A DNA stretch of 64,000 nt, from assembly GCA_032622095.1 (NCBI GenBank), contig CP136068.1:47922443-47986442 (forward strand). Direction: 5' to 3'. The DNA is from Siphonodentalium dalli (lineage: Eukaryota > Mollusca > Scaphopoda > Gadilida > Siphonodentaliidae). A program made the translations under genes and the position numbers. Under the pieces are notes generated by a model. It was not told where the DNA came from and made no database searches. It worked only from the letters and a program-made list of their open reading frames with translations. Positions 11,054 to 22,280 of this stretch are shown piece after piece (the stretch's first letter is position 1; the number at the start of each line of letters is the position of its first letter).

Positions 11054-13561
11054 TTGACAATGGCTGAGACTAATTCAGAAAGCACTGTGGCACTCGGCAC
11101 GCTGGATGAAGATCCCAATTATAACCTGAAAAAACTTATCTCTGGTCCAGGGGGACTAGACTTTGGTGAACAAGAAGATGAGAATATCTTACAAATACCC
11201 AATTGTCAGTATTTTTCTCCAAAATCGTTTCATGATAACGTATCTACAAGTGATGACTGTCTATCTGTTTTTCACCTGAACTGTCAAAGTCTTAATTCGC
11301 ACTGGGATGATTTTAATACTCTAATGTTTGAATTACAAAATAATAAATCAAAATTTGGAGTTATTGGCCTAACTGAAATCTTCAGGACTCCGGATAGTAT
11401 TGATTTTCCACTTAATGGATACCATCCATTAATTAAACGGTGCCGTCCGGATGGAGATGACTGTCACGGCGGTGTTGGCATGTACATTCGAAAAGACTTA
11501 TCTTATAAAATCAGAGAAGATTTAACAACATTTATTCCTCATGTATTTGAGTCACTTTTTGTTGAAGTGTTGACAAATAAAAATAAAACGTATATAATTG
11601 GAACAATTTATAGGCCTAATACAGCACCAAAAGCGGACCTAGATAAATTTATCAACCTTATGAATGAGAAAATGGACCAAACCAATAGAGAACATAAAAA
11701 AATAGTTTTGATGGGAGATTTCAACATTGACTTATTGAAATACGGTAGACATGATAAAACTAACAATTTTCTTAATTATATCTTTGCCTCTAGTTTCCTC
11801 CCAACAATAACAAAACCAACTAGAGTGTCAAACTGCACTGCTACTCTGATAGATCAGATTTTAATAAATGATCCAACTATTGATTATGAAACGGGTATTA
11901 TACTAAGTGAGATATCTGACCACTTCGGTACTTTCCTCTGTTATAAGAGTAACAAAAATAAATCTTGCCCAAAAGCTAAAATAGAATACTGGCGGAACTA
12001 TAATGATGAAAATATATCATGCTTTAAAAGACTACTAGGAACGGCTAATTATAATAGTGTTGTAGGACGAACGTGTCCACAGGAGTCATATAAATCATTT
12101 ATGGAAATTTATTTAAATGCCTTTGAAATAGCTTTTCCATTAAAACGATCACGATCAAAATCCACCAAACAGAAACCATGGATTACCAAGGGAATGATGA
12201 TTTCATCTGAACATAAAGCTAAACTTTTTACCACAAAGCTTAAGAACCCTTCCAAAAGTAATGTAACAGAATATAAAGAATTTTGTAAACTTTTTAATAA
12301 AATAAAACGAGCAAGTAAGACCTTGTACTATAAAAATATGATAAATGAATATAAACATAATATGAAAAAAACATGGAAACTGATTGGTGAGATAATGCAA
12401 CAAAGATCTAAAAAATTAGAATATCCCATGTCATTCATTATTGGGGGTGTCGAAAGTAGAAATAGGAAAGAAGCTGCTGACGCCTTTAATGAATATTTTT
12501 CTACCATTGGCGCTACTGCGGCTGAGAAAATATCACAAACTTGTAACAAATACTCTTCATACTTACCTACACCTTGTAGTGAAACAATCTTTTTTCATCC
12601 CACTACACCGGAAGAAATTCATACAACGGTTTCCTTAAGTAAAGGGAAGCACAGCATTGACAAAGATGGTCTTAGCTCTTTCATTATGAAGAAAGTTATC
12701 TCGGAAATTTCACAACCCTTATGTCATATTTTCAATCTTTCAATGGAAACAGGAATTGTTCCAGAAGACATGAAGATAGCAAAAGTTATACCCCTCTTCA
12801 AATCAGGCGACCAAAAGATAATGGGAAATTATCGCCCAATAAGTATTCTGCCCATTTTTTCTAAAATCTTAGAACAAATTGTATGTCACAGACTAGTTGT
12901 TTTTTTAAATAAACATGATACTCTCTATCATAATCAATATGGGTTTAGAAAAGATCATTCAACAATTCATCCAATTTTGAAGCTACTCTATGATGTGGGT
13001 TTGAATAATGATAAGAAGGATAAAGATTGTACGCTATCTGTATTTATTGATTTTTCCAAAGCTTTTGACACAATAAATCATGAAATTTTGCTAAATAAAC
13101 TTGATTCTTATGGAATAAGAGGCAAAGCCAATGAGTGGTTTAGAAATTATCTGACAAATAGATACCAATGTGTGGAACTGGAAGGTATGGTTTCTTCTAA
13201 ACTTCCAATTACATGTGGAGTCCCCCAGGGATCTGTTGCAGGTCCGATTCTTTTTCTGGTCTATGTTAATGATATGCACAGATCTAATAACCTATCACTT
13301 TTATCCTTTGCTGATGACACAACTGTGTATTCTTCACATCACAACCTTGATTATTTGTATGACTACTTCAACAAAGAGCTTGAAAAATTGAGTACTTGGT
13401 GTAGAGCAAACAAACTATCATTAAATACAAATAAGACTAAATATATGGTGATACAACCAATAAATGGCCCGTATTTAGTTGCAAATAGAATGTTGAATAT
13501 AAATAAACAGCCGATTGAAAGGATAGGATCCGATTGTCAAGAAAAATCTTTCAAATTTTAG
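11054..13561 (+). CDS. LINE polyprotein, endonuclease and reverse transcriptase part
   Basis: This 835-residue frame encodes the retrotransposon's nicking endonuclease and reverse transcriptase. Endonuclease motifs: HLNCQS (74-79), TE (107-108), YRPN (186-189), GDFN (221-224) and SDHF (288-291) with its catalytic His. Reverse transcriptase: NYRPIS (592-597), FIDFSKAFD (664-672), GVPQGS (722-727) and the catalytic FADD (752-755). A second ATG at 11060 has the better start context. The frame stops just after KSFKF, where relatives continue with LGI..., which the next frame supplies; a one-base loss in a T-run is the likely cause. No separate ORF1 was recognised upstream. Confidence 0.92.
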   Translation: MTMAETNSESTVALGTLDEDPNYNLKKLISGPGGLDFGEQEDENILQIPNCQYFSPKSFHDNVSTSDDCLSVFHLNCQSLNSHWDDFNTLMFELQNNKSKFGVIGLTEIFRTPDSIDFPLNGYHPLIKRCRPDGDDCHGGVGMYIRKDLSYKIREDLTTFIPHVFESLFVEVLTNKNKTYIIGTIYRPNTAPKADLDKFINLMNEKMDQTNREHKKIVLMGDFNIDLLKYGRHDKTNNFLNYIFASSFLPTITKPTRVSNCTATLIDQILINDPTIDYETGIILSEISDHFGTFLCYKSNKNKSCPKAKIEYWRNYNDENISCFKRLLGTANYNSVVGRTCPQESYKSFMEIYLNAFEIAFPLKRSRSKSTKQKPWITKGMMISSEHKAKLFTTKLKNPSKSNVTEYKEFCKLFNKIKRASKTLYYKNMINEYKHNMKKTWKLIGEIMQQRSKKLEYPMSFIIGGVESRNRKEAADAFNEYFSTIGATAAEKISQTCNKYSSYLPTPCSETIFFHPTTPEEIHTTVSLSKGKHSIDKDGLSSFIMKKVISEISQPLCHIFNLSMETGIVPEDMKIAKVIPLFKSGDQKIMGNYRPISILPIFSKILEQIVCHRLVVFLNKHDTLYHNQYGFRKDHSTIHPILKLLYDVGLNNDKKDKDCTLSVFIDFSKAFDTINHEILLNKLDSYGIRGKANEWFRNYLTNRYQCVELEGMVSSKLPITCGVPQGSVAGPILFLVYVNDMHRSNNLSLLSFADDTTVYSSHHNLDYLYDYFNKELEKLSTWCRANKLSLNTNKTKYMVIQPINGPYLVANRMLNINKQPIERIGSDCQEKSFKF

Positions 13562-14295
13562 GTATTCAAATAGATGAACATCTGACATTTGAATACCATG
13601 TGAAAGCTGTTTGTGCGAAAATTTCTAATTCTCTTTATGCTATAAATCGAGTAAAAAAATTCCTTTCTTTCGATTGTCTTAGAATGCTATATCTTACCTT
13701 AGTACATTCTCACATTCTTTATGGAATTGAGTTATGGGGAAATGCAAGTACTCAAAATCAAGTTATTGTACTTCAGAAAAAGGCAATTCGAGCTATTAAT
13801 AAAAAACGCTACAATAGTCACACCGAACCATTATTTAAATCTAATAACATTTTGAAGCTGCAGGATGAGTATATGCATCGGATATGTCTATTTATGCACG
13901 ACTGGAAATATGTAAATGTTCCCAAATCATTTGTTAATAGTTTTAGAATATATAAACATCCGAGTATGAGTACTAGGTCCTCAGGAAAAATACAGGAAAC
14001 AAGGGCTCGCATTAAATTCACTGAAAAACTACCCCTCCATGTATTTCCAAAAATTTGGAACACTCTTGACGTTACTCTACAGAATATCCAATCGAAGCCA
14101 GGCTTTAAGAACAAATTTACCAAATCAATTATTGACAATTATTCTTCGAATATTAAGTGCAAAAACAAGTTTTGTCCAGATTGTACTAAAAAGATAGAAT
14201 TAACTCTAACTTTTGGAATTGAACTTCCAATAAGGAAAGAAATTATAACTATAAAACGACCTTCTCTCATTAGTAAAATGAATTTTAAAAATTGA
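13534..14295 (+). pseudogene. LINE polyprotein, C-terminal part after a frameshift
   Basis: Continues the reverse transcriptase frame above: from about 13553 it reads LGIQIDEHLTFEYHVKAV and later LVHSHILYGIELWGN, the usual thumb and C-terminal motif of jockey-group LINEs, and ends at TGA. It has no start of its own and would be expressed only in an intact relative or by frameshifting. The rest of the frame is open, so the copy is young. Confidence 0.85.
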
Positions 14296-14797
14296 GAAGA
14301 TGTGCCTGATGAATATATATATATATGTAAATGCATGTATGTATGCGCTTATGTGTATATATGCATGTAGATATTTGTTTTTTTGTTTTTGTTTTGTTTT
14401 TTTCAATCTTCTGTGTTGTTGAGTGCCTATATTCAGTGCAAATATTAACTATTTGGTGCAAACTGATTAGAACATTGTCTAGTTTGAACAGATTTATTTT
14501 TGAACTTTATAGCTAAAGATTAAATTTTTTTAATCAAATTGTAAACAACGCAGACACACACAAATGTGTCATTATTATTTCATTATATTATATGGTTTGA
14601 ACCCCACCCAGTATGTCAATTTTGCATAAATGCCAATTTTGTATAAATTTGTATATCTTCCATATTTTTGTCCATATTTTCCGTTTCCAAATGGTGGCGG
14701 CAGGAAGACGACCCTATGGTCATGCCACCACCATATGACATATTATTGTTTATTATTTAATTATATATGTGTAACACATTTTATGATGATATGCCAT

Positions 14798-14803
14798 AAT
14801 AAA
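14798..14803 (+). terminator. Poly(A) signal of the LINE
   Basis: AATAAA directly before the (TTAC)n tail; it marks the end of the LINE transcript together with the tail. Confidence 0.6.
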
Positions 14804-14984
14804 ATATTTACTTACTTACTTACTTAATTGTTGATGATGCATCCATAACCCAATTGCATAAATAAGCACACCATAGAGTTAACAATAACTTAATTACAAA
14901 ATATATACCGGAAAATGAACTGGCTAAATCGACTCGGATTCACTTATCGTTCATAACTTCATACTGCCTCCGGGTCCAGGTGCA

Positions 14985-15565
14985 ATAACAATTGCGGGTG
15001 CAGGACGTTTCGGCACCTGGACGTTTCGGCACTTGGTTTTCGAGACGTTTCGGCACGTGGGTTTTCGGCACTTGGTTGTTTTGGCCCAGGTACTTGGACG
15101 TTTCGGCACTTCATCGAAGACGTTTCGGCACTTATTTGATTTTCTTTTCTGTTCATACATGTATATAATATTTACTTTGATGTTGCATTTATATTCGCCG
15201 TTTGTTATAATTCGGTATAGTACATACTAAAGCATGTTTACACCGTTAAGTGGGTGCCAAACCATCCAACGTCGGCAGAAACATCAACCGCACGTGACAA
15301 GCACAACGACCAGATGACCCTGCCACATGTCATATAACTCCGACTTTCGACTACCTCATGTTACATGTTTTATCATATTTTATTGAAATAAAGAATAAAA
15401 CAAAAAATATTTAATCTTCACTCATAATTTCGTTGGTATGAAAATTAGCAGGTGCCGAAAAGTCCAAAGTGCAGAAAAATCAGGTGCCGAAAGTCCAGGT
15501 GCCGAACGGCAACCTCAGGTGCCGAAACGTCCAGGTGCCGAAACGTCTAGCATTCACAATTGCGG
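14985..15565. mobile_element. Element with arms built of short GGTGCCGAAACGT repeats
   Basis: The left arm (14985-15135) repeats CGTTTCGGCACCTGGA-like units on the plus strand; the right arm (15450-15565) has the same units in reverse (CAGGTGCCGAAACGTCCAGG). CAATTGCGGG at 14989 and its relative CAATTGCGGGC at 15557 lie near the borders. The middle is AT-rich without coding potential. A foldback element with minisatellite arms is the best reading. Confidence 0.6.
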
Positions 15566-15689
15566 GCAAAATGAAATTAAAACATGTGTTTTGGAAATTA
15601 GTTAATTAAACATATATATACCGAAGTAAAACGAGATTACACAGGATGTTGTATGGTGGCTCATTAGACACCATAAACATACCAACCCC

Positions 15690-16105
15690 CGATTCAAATT
15701 GGCTGCCGCCCAGAGGCCGAGAAATGGCATGCGTCCGCTATTTGAGCCCCTCTGTGCGGCGGCCATTTTGGATCAGGTGGGGTGTGTAGTTTGAGTGGAA
15801 AATGACATGGGTCCCCTAATTGGACCCTATAGACGGCGGCCATTCTAGATCGGTGGGGTTTCTGACGCATATCTAGGGTATCTTGGGAGGGGGTAACTTA
15901 CAGCACCCTTTGTTTGAACTAAACATATAAAGGAACAGAGAAAGGGCATGGGTCACCTATTTAAACCCCTCTGGGCGGCCATTTTCGAATAATCGTGGAA
16001 GTCATGTTCGTCGTATAAGTTGAATAGAAGCTGATAACGACGGCTTTTTTTTAAAGTGCGACCATTATGTAAAAAAAAAAAAGTGGCGGCTATTTTGAAT
16101 CAGTC
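15690..16105 (+). repeat. Degenerate repeat with GGCGGCCATTTTGGAT phrase
   Basis: GGCGGCCATTTTGGATCAGG, GGCGGCCATTCTAGATCGGT, GGGCGGCCATTTTCGAATAA and GTGGCGGCTATTTTGAATCA recur every 60-130 bp, with CATGGGTC-C-C-TA phrases between. No coding potential. Confidence 0.55.
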
Positions 16106-16754
16106 GACCATTAATATATTGTGGTTGGTTTGTTGGCAATATATCAGTCTTCACAATTCACGCTGACCATTCATACCAAAATTGCAATAAAGTGAACGAT
16201 TTACTACTGTTGGCATTAAATTATATATGTGAAGGCAGTGTAACTCACCGAACTTTATCATAAATGGTGTAAACTCAACTTAATGTAAGTTCGTTGTGTT
16301 TACGTATGTGGATGGCTATCATTTTGTTCATTCATAACCCATTCATATAGTATACATATATACCTATGCAATTCAATTTATTGTTACAACAATGAGCTAT
16401 CTGTGTGGGGGCAGCATAATCAAGCGTGTTGTCTACTTGCCGTCCCCGTAGAACAGTAACATTAGTCTGATCATAATTACATTCGCTTTTAGAAACCATA
16501 TATAATTACGTTGTCAGTTGTAAGTGTGGTTAATATATCCCCAAGAACTTACCACTCTGTACGTGGACACCGCAGTGAATAGTCGTTGACAAAGCGATTA
16601 AAATATAATGAAACATCAACAATAATGGCACGTTCACAAGGCGAGCAAGAAAATATTAAGTTCTAGCTTATGTGCCAAACTTCATCCGGGCTATCTAGGG
16701 ATTTGTTTGTGATCGTCTCCGTAAGGGCAGAATATTAGGAAAAAGGAAAAAAAC

Positions 16755-17090
16755 TATCATTTGATCGGTCCAGAAACATGCCTACATGAGCGAAGTCAAT
16801 GTCAATGACACGGTCGCACGTGAAATTAAGGTTCCGCCCATATTGTTCCCGGGAACAAAATAGACCGACATACCAAATTTGAGTCGGATCGGTTGAGGTC
16901 CAGAAACATGCGTATATGAGCGAGGTCAAGGTCAAGGCCAAGGATACGGTCGCGCGGTGAAATTGGGCCCGCCCATATTGTTCCCGGGATCAAAGTAGGC
17001 CTCCATACCAAATTTGAGTCGGATCGGTCGAGTAGTTTTGGAGTATACAAGACACATACACACACACATGCATTGTACATACATACAGAC
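16755..17090. repeat. Two tandem 136-bp units followed by a CA microsatellite
   Basis: TCCAGAAACATGC, CCCATATTGTTCCCGGGA and CCAAATTTGAGTCGGATCGG occur twice, about 135 bp apart (16768 and 16901 onward), followed by ACACATACACACACACATGC. It resembles the 3' ends of common invertebrate dispersed repeats; family not named. Confidence 0.65.
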
Positions 17091-17299
17091 AGAAGTTCTA
17101 AAATAGATGTCCCATGTGACTCACCTGACTAATGAAACAAATAATACAGGAAAATAGCCGCTGGATAAGTGCACTGCTATTTTATATGTGTCCAACTTGA
17201 TTGGTGGACATCGGTAAATAATCGTTCAGGTATATACGACCGTAACCATTTAATATTATCGTCTGTTTTAACAACAGTTTTCTGACCTGGTATTTCCAT

Positions 17300-17700
17300 T
17301 TAAATGACTTTAGTGTGATTTCCAAATGCATCCCCAATCGAACCACACCAAACTTGCAAGTTTTCGAAATTCCATTTGCACCCTACCCCCTTGTGCTTCT
17401 GTTTTTCCAAATTTGTCCCTAACAGGCCATGTTGTTTTATTGGCTTGCCACTGGAGAGGGGCCGGGAAAATTTTGAAATCTGAACATAAAAATTCCAAAA
17501 TCCTAACATCTATACTGACCACAAGCTTTCCAATTGTTGGAAAGTCACAACCTGATATCCCCACTAAGGTTGGAATAATTCCAGCTGAGGACCATTTCAG
17601 TCCAAATGTTTTACCAAAAATAGGAAACTATGCTAATGTTGGTATAAAAATTAAAAATTCCTCACTAATGTATTGTTGGAAAATCAAACTATGAGAGGAA
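17300..17700 (-). repeat. Dispersed repeat of the 21.2-kb family, minus strand
   Basis: In reverse complement it carries GGGGGTAGGGTGCAAATGGA and phrases matching 21430-22200 (AAATATGCTAA/TTTGCATATTTTCCTAT, TTGGAAAG). It is therefore a third, diverged copy of the family at 21240-22280 and 45790-46380. Confidence 0.5.
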
Positions 17701-18054
17701 TATTTCAACCTACTGTTGGCGTGAAATGTCCCACTAATGTTGTGTCAGGTATGAATTTCCACATGTTGAAAGTTTTGGCCAAAGTTGAAGGTGAGACAAT
17801 TTCTGTTCAATTAATGTTTTATTTAGTAATATATATCGATCATGATAACGGATAACATAATTAAAACAAAACATGAGATATATTATCTGGAGATGGCATG
17901 AATTACTTGTCGTCTTCCTGCACATTCCCAAACTTAAGTAACAATATAGGAGATATAGCACAGTAGCAATGTTATATTGTATGCATCCGAAACATGCCGA
18001 GCATTGCTCTTTGAACATGCTTGGGACTATACAACACACCAGGCGCCTATTTTT

Positions 18055-18254
18055 AGAAGAAAATTTGATTTTTGAGACAGTGCAAATGTTGGGATTGGAT
18101 GGGATTCGAACCCCGGCCAATGACGCTTCGGTGGCCGTGTGTCATTGACGTCGGACTTTGAGTCGCAAGGCGCGCTCGACGTCATGAGCCGGGGTTCGAA
18201 TATCACCCAATCCCAAAATAAATTTGCACTGTCTCAAAAATCAAATTTGCTTCT
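18055..18254. mobile_element. Foldback element with a tRNA B-box-like sequence in each arm
   Basis: AAATTTGATTTTTGAGACAG at 18060 is reversed as CTGTCTCAAAAATCAAATTT at 18229, and GGGATTCGAACCCCGGC (18100) is reversed as GCCGGGGTTCGAATATC (18187). GGTTCGAAT is B-box-like, so the arms could come from a tRNA-derived sequence, but no full cloverleaf can be drawn. Confidence 0.6.
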
Positions 18255-18987
18255 TAACTAACAATATTACGACACCCCTCCCACCCTTGTCGCCACAGCC
18301 ATGTTCGAACGCATGAGCGTTTGTTTAGTGCATACATTACACAAAACATTACTAGCTACAATAACGAGGCCACGTTCCCTTCTACATAAGGTCGCTGGCA
18401 TTTTCATAATAACGAACCAAAGACGGACGCTTTGGGTCGTACATAGACTATATATATCTGATTTTGTGACGTCACCAATTATTATCTAATACGACACTGC
18501 TGTTTTGAATTTTTGCGAGCACTTTTATCACACATTAGATCGGTGGGCTTAAAGCATCAATGTCGTAATCTGAAATAAGCGTGTGCGTCTTTCAATGGCC
18601 GGCGTTCCAAAATGAGGGGAGTTACTATCGGAATTATGCACAGTGAAGTTCACTCGTAGCCGCGGTTTACATTTTATTGAGAACATACTTATAAGATATT
18701 ATGGACTGTCAAATATTTGCAATGGATTGGCCTAAAATATAAGTGTCTAATGCAATTGGATAATCTCAATCACTCTGGCTGGGCTGGAATCGAAATTCGT
18801 GATGCAAGCAAACGTTATTATATCGCGTTTAAATTATCCTAATATTACTTAGTACATACGTGAATCTGATAATCCTCAGATATCATTCTATTTTCATGAA
18901 TCGACAAGAAACACATACTTATGAACAAAGCAGAAGATACATTCAGGTTATCGCAAATTCGGTCGATGGTGAAATATATAAGAAATG

Positions 18988-19126
18988 AACGGCGGTTTCA
19001 ACGCGGTCATGGGGTTTTGACCGCGAGAAAAAATCAGCAAACTGCATGAACCCCGAAGGGGTTCATGCGGAGTTTGCTGATTTTTTTAACGCGGTCAAAA
19101 CCCATGACCACGTTGAATCCGCCGTT
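18988..19126. mobile_element. 139-bp foldback (hairpin) element
   Basis: Nearly perfect palindrome: AACGGCGGTTTCAACGCGGT at the left is mirrored at the right by ACCACGTTGAATCCGCCGTT, centred on GAACCCCGAAGGGGTTC. A small MITE or its relic. Confidence 0.75.
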
Positions 19127-20875
19127 TATTATTTATATTTATATACTTAAATTCATTATGAACTAGGATTGTATGTCTTTCCCACTATTTATTCATCTAT
19201 TTAAACGAACGCATGGAGTTCAGTTCAGACAGTTCGAATCCTTGTTTTTTGGAAAACCAAACATTTTGAGAATCCGTTCATGGAGAACGGAAGAAACGCA
19301 ATTTCACAGTAAAGTATACACATATGACAAAATGTCTTGTTTAGCTAGTAACTAATGTAGACGTGTTGATTTCAAGAATGATTAATATCTGAAACTAACA
19401 ATTAAGTTTCGGCTGCGGATAAGAAATCGACAACACGCCGTTCTACCATAATGATATATTTGTGAGGTTCGGGGGAATATTTGTAGCGGCAAGGAAAATG
19501 ATAAAACTCTATTGAGTAGCGCGTTTTTTTTTAACATCAACGCTCAGTAGCACCGAGCAACAACACTGATTGTAGACCGAAACAAATTTCTTGCCAAATC
19601 CGGACCTACTAGATACTCAAGCAGTCGGTAATTTCCGACAATCCCCGGTGATTTCCGGGACCAATGTGTTCATAAACCTATGCACGACACTGGAAGTGAC
19701 GTTACGTTACGTTCATAGGTTTATGAACGCATTGAATAAGGGGTGTGTCTACCGTAACGCTATGGGGAAATCGGAAGAGATATCAGGTGTATGTAAATAT
19801 ACATGATTACATTGCTCGTCGAGTTTCGTTGAAATCGACATGACACTTTATGAATGAAATGAACATGATGAAATCGACAAGCTTCTTCGTATATTGCACA
19901 TCTCAATTGGATTGCGCACATAGCGTCGATAATACAATGGTTAATTTCAGTAAAATACTCCCCTCTAGACAACAACCAACAGTCTTGACTTTTGAATACT
20001 TTCAATTTGATGTTGGTAGTTTATATTCTATAATAATTTGTTCAAAAGGAATGGCTTGTAAATGTGTTTTATTTAGGTTTTAAGTCTGAGTCGGTGAGCT
20101 CGTAGTCTGTTTGCATTGTGAATCTCTGATTTCTCACATGCCTTGATGTATGATATGATTGACCTAATTTATACACAAAATTGCTATAGAACCCACTCTG
20201 TCCATGAACCCTTGTGCATGTCTGGAGTGTAATATATCATAATCACACCACGATATAAGGCCTAAGTTAATCCTATTTGATGGGAATACGCATCTATGAA
20301 GTTATTTTATAGGATTAAAAAGACACAGATATATCCTAACTTATGCGAGTGTTTTAGCTGTGGTTCGTTAATTACGTATGGTCATATGCTGTAATAATGT
20401 GACGCGGACTGCCAGTCGTTGTCTATATACACCATGCTCACAACATACATTGGTTGTCGTCTTATGAAGAAAAACAAAAATCCTTAAAATGTATAATCCA
20501 ACAAATGACTCCCCTTACTGAAACTTGTGAAAATAATGAGAATTCAATGCCACCTTATTTCTCGATAATGTAAAATAAAGTGCATTTTGCTTATTGTTCT
20601 AAATTTAAATTATGAGGAAATTCGAAAATAAAAAGAGCTTGATTAGATTTAGAGTAAACATGGTCAATAATTATTTAGACAGTAAGTGTTTGTCTTTTCA
20701 AAGTAGGCCCTATACGAAAAATTGGCATATGAACTAGCATATGTACATAAGTGAGACAAACGCTCTTCATTTAAACCATGTCACACATAATTAACACTAT
20801 TCATTGTCTCACACAAAAACAGAAATTAGATTCGATGGTTCGAAGAAGTGTCCACAACGATGGTAGAATGTGAGG
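19127..20875. other. Non-coding sequence, no recognised feature
   Basis: AT-rich sequence. A short inverted pair (CATAAACCTATGCACGACAC and CATAGGTTTATG, 19670-19725) is present; nothing coding was recognised. Confidence 0.4.
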
Positions 20876-21092
20876 TACAGTAATGCTCTAAGTAATCGAC
20901 TTCTTAACCACAGCAGAATTATGGGTAAATTTTCAGGATTTAGTCGGAAATATGGCTTGTTGCCATTCATCGGAAAGCTCTCGGTGAGAGATTTCCGATG
21001 ACTGACAACAAGCCATATTTCCGACTAAATCCTGAAAAGTTACCCATAATTCTGATGTGGTTAAGAAGTCGACCACTTAGAGCATTACTGTA
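20876..21092. mobile_element. 217-bp foldback (hairpin) element
   Basis: TACAGTAATGCTCTAAGTAA at the left end is mirrored by CACTTAGAGCATTACTGTA at the right, and the arms continue through TTATGGGTAAATTTTCAGGA / CTGAAAAGTTACCCATAA to a small loop near 20988. Ends in TA on both sides. Confidence 0.8.
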
Positions 21093-21239
21093 TCAAGCAG
21101 CCACACGCTCTAATCTATATATCAAAAACTTTGACAATGGGTGTCGGTGAATTCCTTTCCCACTGATCGGATATATTAATGTGCGTTCCCGTAAAAGTAA
21201 TTAGCGCTTCAACTATTGTATTATATTGATGTGCTTACG

Positions 21240-22280
21240 TGTTCCTTGCAGAGACGTGGTGACAGGGGGGTTTGGGGGTGTCTCACACCCCCCAACTTTG
21301 GTCAAAATTTTCAACAGTTGGAAATTTGATACCTGCCAAAACATTAGTTGGAAATTTCACACCAACAATAGGTTGAAAATGTTCTTGAAGTTTGATTTTC
21401 AAACAATTTATTGGGAGGAATTAATTATTTTTGGACCAATATTTGCATATTTTCCTATTTTTTTGTCAAAATTTTGGATTGAAATGGTCATCAGTTGGAA
21501 ATTTTCCAACCTTATGGGGGGTGACAGGTTGGAAATTTCCAACACTTGGAAAGCTTTGTCCTGGTCCCTCCATCATGGCCAGTCAAAAATTGCTAGTTAA
21601 TTTAAGAAAACAATATTGTCATACATTTGGTCAACAATGTCATTGGCATTGTCATCAGTTGGAAATTTTCCAACCTAAGTTGGGGTGTCAGGTTTGAAAT
21701 TTTCAACTCTAGGAAGGCTTAAGGCTAGATTTCAAAACGTGTGCACACCGGCCGAACCATGGTCGGCCCGGTGTGTCAGTCATTGTCCCTCCCCCGCGTC
21801 GGCAATACACAAATGCTAATTAGTTTAACAAAACAATATTTTACTACATTTGGCCAAACTTTTGGATTGAAATGGTCATCAGTTGGAGAATTTTCCAACC
21901 TCAGGGGGAGTATGAGGTTTGAAATTTCCAACACTTTAGGAAAGCTTCAGTTGAGGCCAGTCTAGATGCTAGGATTTGCGATTTGTATAGTTTTAAAAAT
22001 TTTCTCACGCCGGGCCGAACAACCATGGTAAGCCCGGTGTGTCCTGATCTCTTGCCCATATCATTTGCATTTGTCTGGAGTTAGACCACTAGATGTTAGG
22101 ATTTATGCAATTGTTTTTCAGCCTGAGCACTGAGGTGCAAGGGGGGGGTGTGCAAATGGAATTATACAAAACTTGTGTTTGGTATGATTCTAATTCAAGG
22201 AGGGGGTGCGGTTGGGATTTCCCAATGTGGACAACCCCCCCCCCCCCCAACGGAAACCCTCTAGCCACGTCCCTGGTTCC
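21240..22280 (+). repeat. Dispersed repeat with GTTGGAAATTTTCCAACC motif, copy at 21.2 kb
   Basis: Contains three loose internal units with CAGTTGGAAATTTTCCAACC-like palindromes (about 21492, 21657 and 21869), each followed by TTGGAAATTTCCAACAC and GGAAAGCTT phrases, and ends with a C-run and AACGGAAACCCTCTAGCC. The same order is seen at 45790-46380. Confidence 0.7.

Larger units (their letters stand above)
11054..14826 (+). mobile_element. LINE of the jockey/CR1/L2 group, nearly complete, frameshifted
   Basis: One element with an APE-type endonuclease, a reverse transcriptase and a C-terminal region, followed by a short 3' untranslated region, AATAAA at 14798-14803 and a (TTAC)n tail at 14807-14826. 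Short tandem tails are typical of this LINE group. The 5' border was not found. A single frameshift near 13559 separates the two reading frames. No RNase H domain was recognised. Confidence 0.9.

Noticed and set aside
10714-11067. 117-residue frame just before the LINE as a possible ORF1
   Set aside because: It has no zinc knuckle, coiled coil or other ORF1 feature and overlaps the start of the main frame by chance.
12203-13279. Minus-strand frames inside the LINE
   Set aside because: They are shadows of the plus-strand endonuclease and reverse transcriptase frame.
18100-18210. A functional tRNA gene
   Set aside because: Only a B-box-like motif is present; no acceptor stem or cloverleaf could be drawn, and the sequence is part of an inverted repeat.
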